Source of the DNA: an uncultured Prevotellaceae bacterium | GTDB taxonomy: Bacteria > Bacteroidota > Bacteroidia > Bacteroidales > Muribaculaceae | Assembly (NCBI GenBank): GCA_937904375.1 | Contig: CALDIG010000062.1 | Coordinates: forward strand, 1-27,597 | Reading direction: 5' to 3' | Length of the DNA stretch: 27,597 nt | Part shown: positions 6,666 through 13,567 of the stretch, piece by piece | Numbering within the stretch: the stretch's first letter is position 1 | Layout of the letters: every line of letters begins with the position of its first letter | Notes under the pieces: model-generated | Told to the model about the DNA's origin: nothing | Databases searched by the model: none | What the model saw: only the letters and a program-made list of their open reading frames with translations | Position numbers and translations under genes: made by a program

Positions 6666-8212
6666 GGAACATTTTATGTTTAATTATCCTTATTATCGTT
6701 GTGGGCTGCTCGCATGAGCAGTCCCACAACGAATTGTTGACTAAAGCCGAGCAGATTGTATTCACTCAGCCCGACTCGGTGGTGGGAATGCTGGCTCCAA
6801 AATGGAACGACACTTCGATGAGTGAGGCCGACCGCGCCCTCTATGGTCTTCTCTACACCGAAGCCCTTCATCGTAGCGGACTCTATATTGGTTCAGACTC
6901 GTTAATTAAGGCAAGCAGGAAGTATTTCGAGCGACGTGGCGACGATGAACATCTTGCCCGAGCGATGCTGCATCATGGGATTATCCTGTACCAACAGCAG
7001 AAGACCCGCGAGGGGATTCTGTCGATGAAACAAGCCGAGCAAATGTCTGGAAACCTGCATAAACCTGATTTTGACTGGTATCTCTATTCGGTGCTAGGCG
7101 ACGTGAGCGACAATGTGGGCGACTACATCCTTACATTACGCTATTACAAGCAGGCATTGAAATCGGCTCAGCAAGTTGATAATAAGCAGTGGATAGTGCA
7201 GACACTTAACAACATCGCCACGACATTTGATGTGTTGGGTGAGAACGACAGTCTGAAATACTATTTAGAACAAGCCAAACCTCTTGCTGACAGCACCCAG
7301 GGCGATGTACGAGCCAACTATCTTGTAAATAATGCCAGCTATCTAATGAAGACAGGAAAGAAAGAAGAGGCTAAACGTTTACTGACCGAATCAACGCACA
7401 TTTCTCCAACCGACCGAGGGGACAAACTCCTGGCCGACATCTACGTGCAGGAAGGTGACACGGCATCGGCTATAATACAATGGTACAGGTTGACCACTTC
7501 TCTCTCACCCGATGTCGCCATCCAGTCACACCAGCTGTTAATAGAACACATGAAAAGGCAAGGCGACACGGAGAATGTGGCAGAGTATAGCCAACGACTC
7601 AACGAGGTGTATCGCGGTCTATACGAGCGCAAAGATGCTGCCGGTATCGTCGATATGATGACACAATATGATGAGCAGGTGAAAGAGCGCAAGCAGTACA
7701 GGACAGTTATCGCCTTGCTTGCCGCCATCATATTCTTGATGATAGCGTCGGCTATTATAATATGGTACACTCGCCATCGCATCGATAAGCTCAATGCCCG
7801 CTTTGCCGAGAGTCAGCAGCAATATAATCTCACACGCTCCAAACTAACACAGATGCGACGACAGAAGGAACGCGAGCAACGCGAGAACTCCCTGCTGATG
7901 AAGGAGACTGTCTCACACCTGCATGCGTCGGCCAACAAAGGTCAACCCGCCGCCGATGAAGATGCCAACAAACTGGCGCAACTAGCTTATGCACAAAACC
8001 CCAAATTGCGTGAGTTGCTGTCATCACTAAACTCAAAAGAGCAGATGGTGTGCCTGCTCACTATACATAATTTCCTGCCCACCGAAATCGCGACGTTGAC
8101 CATCTCCACTCCACAAGCCATCACCAACACCCGTGTGCGCCTGCTCAAGAAACTCTTTAACGAAACCGGTGGTGCCAAAGACTTCGATAATGCCATCAGA
8201 CAAGTTATTTAA
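6662..8212 (+). CDS. Membrane-anchored TPR protein with C-terminal helix-turn-helix
   Basis: 516 aa. I start at ATG 6662, inside the ATGA overlap, because the open frame further upstream lies in the TonB gene, while this ATG begins a lipoprotein-type signal (lipobox VVGC, Cys16). Residues about 40-330 are tetratricopeptide-like helical repeats ('YLYSVLGDVSDNVGDYILTL', then 'ALKSAQQ'). One transmembrane helix (about 348-370, TVIALLAAIIFLMIASAIII) is followed by a charged coiled coil (about 375-425). The tail (about 455-505) reads LNSKEQMVCLL, then FLPTEIATLT and a recognition-helix-like 'QAITNTRVRLLKKLF', as in LuxR/sigma-4 type HTHs. This Bacteroidetes architecture implies a periplasmic TPR sensor with a cytosolic DNA-binding domain. 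Ligand and targets are unknown. Confidence 0.85.
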   Translation: MRNILCLIILIIVVGCSHEQSHNELLTKAEQIVFTQPDSVVGMLAPKWNDTSMSEADRALYGLLYTEALHRSGLYIGSDSLIKASRKYFERRGDDEHLARAMLHHGIILYQQQKTREGILSMKQAEQMSGNLHKPDFDWYLYSVLGDVSDNVGDYILTLRYYKQALKSAQQVDNKQWIVQTLNNIATTFDVLGENDSLKYYLEQAKPLADSTQGDVRANYLVNNASYLMKTGKKEEAKRLLTESTHISPTDRGDKLLADIYVQEGDTASAIIQWYRLTTSLSPDVAIQSHQLLIEHMKRQGDTENVAEYSQRLNEVYRGLYERKDAAGIVDMMTQYDEQVKERKQYRTVIALLAAIIFLMIASAIIIWYTRHRIDKLNARFAESQQQYNLTRSKLTQMRRQKEREQRENSLLMKETVSHLHASANKGQPAADEDANKLAQLAYAQNPKLRELLSSLNSKEQMVCLLTIHNFLPTEIATLTISTPQAITNTRVRLLKKLFNETGGAKDFDNAIRQVI

Positions 8213-8326
8213 CCCGGAAAACATTTTGCCAAACTTGTCAAACAATGAAAACGATGAAAAACACACTCACAAGTGCAGAAAAGTGTAAATCAACAACACT
8301 TTTCCGCAGTTAAAAGTGTAAATTAT

Positions 8327-8586
8327 ATGAAAATTAAAAGAAACATCATCACTACTGATCTCCAAGCAGCACAGCAGAGGTAGAATTTGTAGTGCAATGG
8401 AAAGACGAGATAATTCCAATAGAGGTTAAAGCCGAGGGAAACATCAGTGGTAGAAGTCTGTCGGTGTATAATAACAAATACCACCCTAAATACCGCATTC
8501 GTTTCTCAATGCTCAACCTGCAGAGCAACGATGGGCTGCTCAGTTGTCCCGCACCACTGGCTCAATGGGTATGGAAGTGGATTTAA
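8327..8586 (+). pseudogene. Internally deleted DUF4143-type ATPase remnant
   Basis: The stretch 8359-8586 reads SPSSTAEVEFVVQWKDEIIP, then IEVKAEGN, RSLSVYNNKYHP and RIRFSMLN. This is the nuclease-like C-terminus of AAA_14/DUF4143 ATPases (EVDF ... IPIEVKAE ... SLKVY ... IRxS). Just upstream in another frame, ATG 8327 opens 'MKIKRNIITTDLQAAQQR' and stops at 8383, resembling the usual N-terminus of the same family. The P-loop and all central domains (some 300 residues) are missing, so the gene appears collapsed by a large internal deletion with a frame change. Intact relatives are common accessory genes of Bacteroidales and resemble toxin- or defence-linked ATPases. The C-terminal assignment is fairly secure; the N-terminal part is suggestive. 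Confidence 0.65.
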
Positions 8587-8603
8587 TCAAGCCATTTCCT
8601 CTC

Positions 8604-8655
8604 ATTGCGAAATTTTTCGTTACGAAATTTTTCGCAACGGGAGAAAATTGCTGAA
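8604..8655. repeat. 52-nt flanking direct repeat, copy A (double palindrome)
   Basis: Two CGAAATTTTTCG palindromes separated by TTA lie within a larger imperfect palindrome, followed by GGGAGAAAATTGCTGAA. It matches copy B (12999-13050) at 50 of 52 positions in the same orientation. It begins 17 nt after the ATPase remnant stop and ends 32 nt before the stop codon of the restriction gene. Confidence 0.9.
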
Positions 8656-8687
8656 CAGTGCGGTAAATTATCTATAATAGAGGTTAT

Positions 8688-11600
8688 TTACTGACACTTA
8701 TCTTGTAACATAAGAGCATCTATTTCAGACATTATTTGTGCTGTCTGAAGAAGCACATAAATGATACGTTCATAATGCTTCACATCCTCGAAACTCAAAG
8801 TACGACTTTTCCTATCTTTAAGCCACTTTTGTGCTGGTTGGTAGCCACCAATGTAGAATTTCCAAGCTGATTCTGGCACATTCTCAAAGTATTGGTCTGC
8901 ATTGATATACACCCTATCATTATGCCATCGATAACAGTCAACCTGCATCGAGCCTGCTACTGGAAACGTAACCCCTGTTTCATTTGGCAAACTCTCCATT
9001 AAGTGCAAGTGGCGTAATTGTGCTCCTTTGCTTGCAAGATTATGGTATGTCTCAGCATTGTTGGGATAGGGTATGCGTGGAAAATCTATCTTCAAAAACT
9101 CCTTATAGCACTCACGATAGCTTGGAGAATGAAGCACAGCATAGATATAATCAAAAAGAGCTTGGGGATAAAGTACTCCATCATAGTCACTTGTAGGTGT
9201 TATAAAAATTTTGTCATCATAGCATGGTTGGTAATTCAGCCTTTCGGCAATCTTTTTATACAAGTCTTTATTGAAGTTGACAATACGCTCTTTTTCACCA
9301 AGGTTTTCTTGGTAGAGGTAAAGTGGGAAAACATTTCCACCACCTCTATAGAAAACATTTAAATCAATTATTCCTTTTGCAGTATATACAAGATTCCAAA
9401 TGTTATTGCCGCACACCTGGCCTTGTCTTCCCACTAAAAGAGCCATATTATCTTTATACCGCATATGATACATTATTTTCTCGCGAGAACGTTCTACAAG
9501 TTTTGTGTCATAGTATATATATTGATTATCGAAAGGCCGATAGGTAACCTTACTTATGCGTAAATCTGATACCTCTATATGGTAATTGTCTCTAACATTA
9601 TCGCAAAGAGTTTCTTTGTCTTGACTTATAAGAACTTTATCATTTGCAGTAAACACTCCAACATTTGTTATTGAGAACAAATCGACAACACTTATTCCTT
9701 GATTATACTCTCCTTCCAATTCAAAATCCTTAGGCACAAAGAAATACATAGGTGCTTGTGGAGTAATCTCTTTATAACCGACGCTTTCAATTGTAGCATC
9801 ATCAAGAAAATCATACTTGCTTTGGCGTAATCCATACAAATCTTTATGGTACATCCTTCCTAGTTCATCCTTGGCTTTCTTACCTGTCTTAACAAAAAGG
9901 TTGATACTCACACCTATCGTGATGTCAAACACATTCTCGTCTTTGCTCCCATCTAGGCATGTTTCTTTCTTCTTGCTGTTACCATGCAGGTCAATCGTGT
10001 ATATTTTATCGAATGTTTTCAGCAAGTTCCACCGCATACCTCTAAACGTAGGATCATCAAGATAACCATGAGGGTTTATGAAACCAATGATACCTTCACC
10101 ATTTTTGTCTATATAATCTTGGGCAAGACGTATGAACTTAACATAGTCATTGTTCAGCCATTTTGGGTTTCGTTCGTTCAATTTAGCCTTACCACCAGGT
10201 TCTTTCTTGTAACTCTCCATCAATGACATGATCCATTTTCCTTTGTTCTTACTCTTTCCGCTATATGGTGGATTACCAATTATCACCATTACAGGATAGT
10301 CGCGTTTAATGACGTTTGCTTCAGCAGCTTCTCTAGCAAGCCATTGAGAAAATAATGAACGTGGTTCGCTGTTACTATCTTCAAGAGAATTGGTTAGATA
10401 AACGTGTAATCGCTTGTCTGTTTTATGTTGATATCCTGTTTCTCCAAGAAGCATATCAAGTTTAAGATGAGCTACCGCATAAGAAGCCATTAAAACCTCA
10501 AATCCATGCAGACGAGGAATCAGGTGATTCTCAACATATTGTTGCCAAATGCCTTGCTGATTACGAAATCGGTCGTAAATATGATTTATTACTTCAGCTA
10601 AGAAAGTGCCTGTTCCAGTGGCAGGGTCAAGTATCTGAATGCGATGAAAACTTTTCATGATATGCTTCATGCCGTCATTGGTGCGATTGTCAAAGCTCTG
10701 CTCAGCAGCAACCTCTCGCTTTATCATGGAATAGTCGGCTAATCCTTCTTCTAATCCAAAATCTCTCTGAAGAATTTCATCGACCGCACGCACGATGAAT
10801 CTTACAACAGGTTGTGGCGTGTACCAAACACCTTTTGACTTTCTTAGTGCTGGATTATATTCTGCAAGGAAATCCTCGTAAAAGTGAATCATAGGGTCGT
10901 GATGGCGTTTGTTTCTGCCGTATGATGTCATAATCCTTCGTATGTCGGTTGCTGCAAATAAAGCAACAAGATCATCTACAACCCACGAAATGCGCTCGTC
11001 AAGGTCGTTTCCTGCCAGATGATTAAAGAACTGCCGTAAAAATGGATTTGATTTTGGAATCAAGCGAGCAGCTTTTTCACGACTAAAACTCTCGTGTGTG
11101 TCATCATCATGCAGCCGTGCGGCAAACATGCCGTATGCTATAGTCTGTGCATAAATATCGGCAAATTCATCTTGTTCCAAGTCGTGTATCAATATGTCTT
11201 TAAAGGCTTTATACTGTGCTTGAAGATTATCATTAGCATAAGTTTGAGCATTGTCTTCCATGGCAGTTTTGATAATATTAGCCAAAAGACGTGCTTTTCC
11301 CGCCATAAGTTTTGCCAGTTTAGATGCAGAAGATATTCTCTGCATCGCAGAATTGGACACATGCTGTATCAGCTCCAAAAACTTATCTTCCACTTCATTG
11401 ATAGCCACAATTCTGTCGCCCTTTATATCGGCAATTCTAACGCTATCAACAAACTCGCCATTTTCATATAAGTGGAAATCAAGATAATCAGTGAAGAAAA
11501 TATGGTCAAGCGCCTGTTTATAACGGTCAAACTGCTCTTTGTGCTGGCTTTCTCTATTGCCATCTAGGTCGGTGTCTCCCACATCCTTTGCCTCAACAAA

Positions 11601-11801
11601 GAAAATAGGAAGATTGTCTTTCTCACGAGATATGATAAAGTCAGGAGCACCACACTCAAAGCGAGCAGGTTCATTAGTCACAACCATATTTGGGAGCAAA
11701 CTCTGCAATAACTCTTTCAACGCAGGACGATATGAGTGCTCTCGAGCCAAACCAGTATGGTATTGCCTGTTCAACTCTTCAACATATTTATTTATATCCA
11801 T
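8688..11801 (-). CDS. Type IIG / ISP-like restriction-modification fusion enzyme
   Basis: 1037 aa, nuclease plus adenine methyltransferase plus specificity region in one chain. The N-terminus has a PD-(D/E)xK nuclease core: Asp54 in GAPDF and Glu70-x-Lys72 in FFVEAKD. After a helical linker, KGVWYTPQPVVRF begins the N6-adenine methyltransferase, with SAM-binding motif I DPATGTGTF (Asp392) and catalytic motif IV NPPY (Asn510). The C-terminal third is a target-recognition/ISP-C-like region ending in 'GYQPAQKWLKDRK' and a helical tail. True type ISP enzymes add a helicase and exceed 1500 aa; none is present here, so type IIG is the better class. It cuts and methylates DNA at a site that cannot be read from sequence. 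The ATPase gene lies 70 nt upstream on the same strand, so they form one unit. The region is AT-richer than the flanking housekeeping genes, suggesting transfer. No break is visible in the motifs. Confidence 0.9.
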   Translation of the reverse strand: MDINKYVEELNRQYHTGLAREHSYRPALKELLQSLLPNMVVTNEPARFECGAPDFIISREKDNLPIFFVEAKDVGDTDLDGNRESQHKEQFDRYKQALDHIFFTDYLDFHLYENGEFVDSVRIADIKGDRIVAINEVEDKFLELIQHVSNSAMQRISSASKLAKLMAGKARLLANIIKTAMEDNAQTYANDNLQAQYKAFKDILIHDLEQDEFADIYAQTIAYGMFAARLHDDDTHESFSREKAARLIPKSNPFLRQFFNHLAGNDLDERISWVVDDLVALFAATDIRRIMTSYGRNKRHHDPMIHFYEDFLAEYNPALRKSKGVWYTPQPVVRFIVRAVDEILQRDFGLEEGLADYSMIKREVAAEQSFDNRTNDGMKHIMKSFHRIQILDPATGTGTFLAEVINHIYDRFRNQQGIWQQYVENHLIPRLHGFEVLMASYAVAHLKLDMLLGETGYQHKTDKRLHVYLTNSLEDSNSEPRSLFSQWLAREAAEANVIKRDYPVMVIIGNPPYSGKSKNKGKWIMSLMESYKKEPGGKAKLNERNPKWLNNDYVKFIRLAQDYIDKNGEGIIGFINPHGYLDDPTFRGMRWNLLKTFDKIYTIDLHGNSKKKETCLDGSKDENVFDITIGVSINLFVKTGKKAKDELGRMYHKDLYGLRQSKYDFLDDATIESVGYKEITPQAPMYFFVPKDFELEGEYNQGISVVDLFSITNVGVFTANDKVLISQDKETLCDNVRDNYHIEVSDLRISKVTYRPFDNQYIYYDTKLVERSREKIMYHMRYKDNMALLVGRQGQVCGNNIWNLVYTAKGIIDLNVFYRGGGNVFPLYLYQENLGEKERIVNFNKDLYKKIAERLNYQPCYDDKIFITPTSDYDGVLYPQALFDYIYAVLHSPSYRECYKEFLKIDFPRIPYPNNAETYHNLASKGAQLRHLHLMESLPNETGVTFPVAGSMQVDCYRWHNDRVYINADQYFENVPESAWKFYIGGYQPAQKWLKDRKSRTLSFEDVKHYERIIYVLLQTAQIMSEIDALMLQDKCQ

Positions 11802-11871
11802 ATAGTAAAGTTTTTTTGCTTAATACTGGAAATATTGTCTAAATCTTTGCCAAATAGTTTTTTAGCGATTT

Positions 11872-12942
11872 CTATAATTGATTCTTCTCTATCCACCGCT
11901 TGAAGAATGGGTCTTCAACCTCGTAGGTTTCTTCTCTTATGACAAAGCCTTTTTTCATCAGCCTCTTGACGGCACTATATGTGGTGCTTGTTGGCAATTC
12001 CGAAAAGGACAGACTCACCTCTCCAACACACAATGCTTTAAGGACTCGACGGTCCACCTTGTTGAAACCCACCCACAGGCGCTCAAAATCCAAGTCGTGA
12101 ATGTCGGTCAAGCGTTCTACAGCCATCTCCACAGCGCGATCACTAACGCCCTCATAATGCGCGAGTTCCCACACCTGTGACGATAGTTGCTGAGTGTAAT
12201 AAGGATGACATTTTGTTATCGCCAGTATTTCGCTGGCAACACTCTCGCTCTGCTCCGCCAAAACAGGTTCTAATCTTTCTGTGATATAGGCATGGAAATC
12301 TTCGTAGGGTATCTTCTTCAACCGCATTAGAGTGCCAAAATGGTAAAATGGCGACTGTTTGCGTTCAAAAATTTCGGTCATCATAGATTCCTGACTACCA
12401 AGCAACACATAATTTATGTTGTGCTGAAGCTGCATGATTGCGCGCAACTGCTTATCTAGACCTTTGCCTATCGACATTATCTCTTGAAACTCATCAAGTA
12501 TCACTATAATGCGCTTCTCGGGAGTGCTTACACGCTCTATTGTCATCATGGCGTCCTCAAGAGCCACTACACCATTGGTGCTTTGATGGAACGACACGTC
12601 AATTCCATCACCCATCGGATTGGTAGAAATGGTGGGAATAATGCGGAAGTGAGTCATTATGTGCTTGATCTTCTCCCAGGGATAGAGTTTGAAAGTTTCT
12701 TTGAGCAGATTGCTAGCAAGGTCTTGAATACTCACCACTTTTTGAAGATTAAGCATAATGAATGGACGACCACTGCTTTTCACGGCCTTCATGACGAGAC
12801 TCGATTTACCAAACCTGCGAGGACTAATCAAGATAATATGATTCTCACTATTAAGCTTTTGCTCAACATATCTCAGTTCAGTAACTCGATCAGTGAAGAA
12901 CTCATCCTCTACTATCGTGCCAAATTTGAATGGATTTTTCAT
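11872..12942 (-). CDS. AAA ATPase (ATPase_2 / archaeal-type) with C-terminal winged helix
   Basis: 356 aa. The order is: N-terminal NPFKFGTIVEDEFFTDR box typical of this family; Walker A SPRRFGKSSL (Lys46, Ser47); Walker B IIVILDEFQE (Asp150, Glu151); sensor-like YVLLGSQESMM; the CHPYYTQQLSSQVW helix; and a winged-helix domain at about 290-350. This is the STAND/MNS-type ATPase_2 clade common in Bacteroidetes accessory regions. The 'FxDR' box and 'RRFGKSSL' signature make the family secure. The function is unknown; relatives are suspected signalling or defence ATPases. It is first in an operon with the type IIG enzyme. Its ATG lies 3 nt after a double palindrome and its promoter is bracketed by such palindromes, so repression or autoregulation through the winged helix is plausible but inferred. 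Confidence 0.88.
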   Translation of the reverse strand: MKNPFKFGTIVEDEFFTDRVTELRYVEQKLNSENHIILISPRRFGKSSLVMKAVKSSGRPFIMLNLQKVVSIQDLASNLLKETFKLYPWEKIKHIMTHFRIIPTISTNPMGDGIDVSFHQSTNGVVALEDAMMTIERVSTPEKRIIVILDEFQEIMSIGKGLDKQLRAIMQLQHNINYVLLGSQESMMTEIFERKQSPFYHFGTLMRLKKIPYEDFHAYITERLEPVLAEQSESVASEILAITKCHPYYTQQLSSQVWELAHYEGVSDRAVEMAVERLTDIHDLDFERLWVGFNKVDRRVLKALCVGEVSLSFSELPTSTTYSAVKRLMKKGFVIREETYEVEDPFFKRWIEKNQL

Positions 12943-12945
12943 GAC

Positions 12946-12978
12946 TTGCGAAATTTTTCGTTACGAAATCTTTCGCAA
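12946..12978. promoter_or_regulatory. Operator-like double palindrome (copy C) at the ATPase start
   Basis: 33 nt with the same core as the flanking repeats (two CGAAA-TT-TTTCG units with TTA between; one unit has a C change). It starts 3 nt upstream of the ATPase ATG and overlaps the -7 box at 12976-12983. This is an operator or leader-structure position. Confidence 0.65.
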
Positions 12979-13007
12979 AGATAAGCCTTTTTCTCCATAT
13001 TGCGAAA
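12976..13007 (-). promoter_or_regulatory. Promoter of the ATPase / type IIG operon
   Basis: Minus strand: TATCTTTG at 12983-12976 matches the -7 consensus. At the -33 position, 20 nt upstream, lies TTTC (13007-13004), a near match inside repeat copy B. Both elements overlap palindromes. Confidence 0.6.
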
Positions 13008-13050
13008 TTTTTCGTTACGAAATTTTTCGTAATGGGAGAAAATTGCTGAA
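12999..13050. repeat. 52-nt flanking direct repeat, copy B (double palindrome)
   Basis: 50/52 identical to copy A (8604-8655), same orientation. The flanks TTTTCTCC and GGAGAAAA extend it into a palindrome of about 60 nt. Together with copy A it brackets the ATPase and restriction genes. Confidence 0.9.
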
Positions 13051-13057
13051 TTGAAAA

Positions 13058-13192
13058 TTAATAAAGCGCAGCACAATTATGCATTATGCATTGTGCATTA
13101 TGCATTAGCGAAAGCATTTGGTTCATGACGGTGCGGTTGTTGCTCAGGCGGGGGATTTTGCGCTGGCCGCCGAGTTTGCCGGTCGAAGTGAG
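13058..13192 (-). pseudogene. Possible C-terminal remnant of a GH3-family protein
   Basis: On the minus strand an open stretch reads 'TGKLGGQRKIPRLSNNRTVM', then NQMLSLMHNA, and continues through the heptamer array to a stop at 13058-13060; upstream it is closed by a stop at 13193-13195. Bacteroidetes GH3 auxin-responsive-like acyl-adenylate enzymes end with a similar GKLGGQ-K-PRL-N-R segment, as I recall it. If correct, this is the tail of a deleted gene. The match is short and from memory. Confidence 0.35.
13079..13106. repeat. Heptamer tandem repeat (ATGCATT x4)
   Basis: Four consecutive 7-nt units: ATGCATT, ATGCATT, GTGCATT, ATGCATT. The unit length equals that of the arrays at 3541 and 19668, but the sequence differs. 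Confidence 0.85.
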
Positions 13193-13320
13193 CTAAGCAC
13201 TAAAACAGCTACAATAAACCTGTTTTTTGTCAAATAATTACATACAATTTCACTGGTTCGAGGCAGATTGGCAAAACCTGGGTTATGAAGTTTTTTTTTT
13301 GCATAGAGTCATTAAAAGCT

Positions 13321-13364
13321 AACAGCACCACAAGAGTTTTATGTCAAACTTTTGTGGTGCTGTT
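13321..13364 (-). terminator. Long hairpin, probable terminator for the CotH operon
   Basis: Bases 13321-13339 pair with 13346-13364 (19 pairs, one G-U wobble) around a 6-nt loop. It lies downstream of the CotH stop at 13568 on the minus strand; a short T run follows on that side. An unrelated T10 run is at 13291-13300 on the plus strand. Confidence 0.6.
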
Positions 13365-13372
13365 TAATATAA

Positions 13373-13546
13373 GGTGAGTTCTATAAATTAATAAAATATT
13401 GAGATGGGTTCTTGGCTGTTTTTGTTTCTTTTCGGCATCTGCTGCGTTAAATCATTGCAACATAGCCCGCTATGCCGCTGCTGCTTTAACTTCGTATCTG
13501 CTTGAAAAAAAACAAAAACATCACAAGTTAATTTATAGAACCCACC
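13373..13546. mobile_element. MITE-like palindromic element (174 nt)
   Basis: Terminal inverted repeats of 19 nt (13373-13391 and 13528-13546, one mismatch) end in GGTGRGTTCTATAAATTAA. The interior is a long imperfect palindrome centred on CATAGCCCGCTATG (about 13461-13474). ATAA flanks both sides (13369-13372, 13547-13550), a possible 4-bp target duplication, though the area is AT-rich. An orphan copy of the end is at 18135-18150. It has no coding capacity. Confidence 0.65.
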
Positions 13547-13567
13547 ATAAGTGGTTGTAAAGAAATA

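Larger units (their letters stand above)
8213..8687. other. Decayed intergenic region left of the restriction cassette
   Basis: 475 nt without an intact gene. It holds a 9-bp stem (8278-8286 with 8296-8304) lacking a T tract, the DUF4143 ATPase remnant at 8327-8586, and the first 52-nt flanking repeat at 8604-8655. Confidence 0.75.
12943..13567. other. Intergenic region between the ATPase cassette and the CotH genes (625 nt)
   Basis: No intact gene. In order it contains double palindrome C and the ATPase promoter, 52-nt repeat copy B, a heptamer array (13079-13106), a possible GH3-tail remnant (13058-13192, minus), a long hairpin (13321-13364), and a 174-nt MITE-like element (13373-13546). 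Confidence 0.8.

Noticed and set aside
8688..11801. BREX PglX or DISARM methyltransferase identity for the large enzyme
   Set aside because: No other BREX or DISARM genes are nearby and an N-terminal PD-(D/E)xK nuclease is fused to it, which fits a type IIG or ISP-like enzyme.
12484..12984. Plus-strand open frame of 166 codons opposite the ATPase
   Set aside because: It is antisense to intact Walker A and B motifs and shows no domain of its own.
8604..13050. CRISPR-like interpretation of the repeated palindromes
   Set aside because: Only three copies exist, with irregular spacing of 20 nt and 4.3 kb, and there are no cas genes. They fit operator-like or flanking repeats better.
13291..13300. 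T10 run as part of a plus-strand terminator
   Set aside because: No stem precedes it on the plus strand; the strong hairpin lies 20 nt after it.
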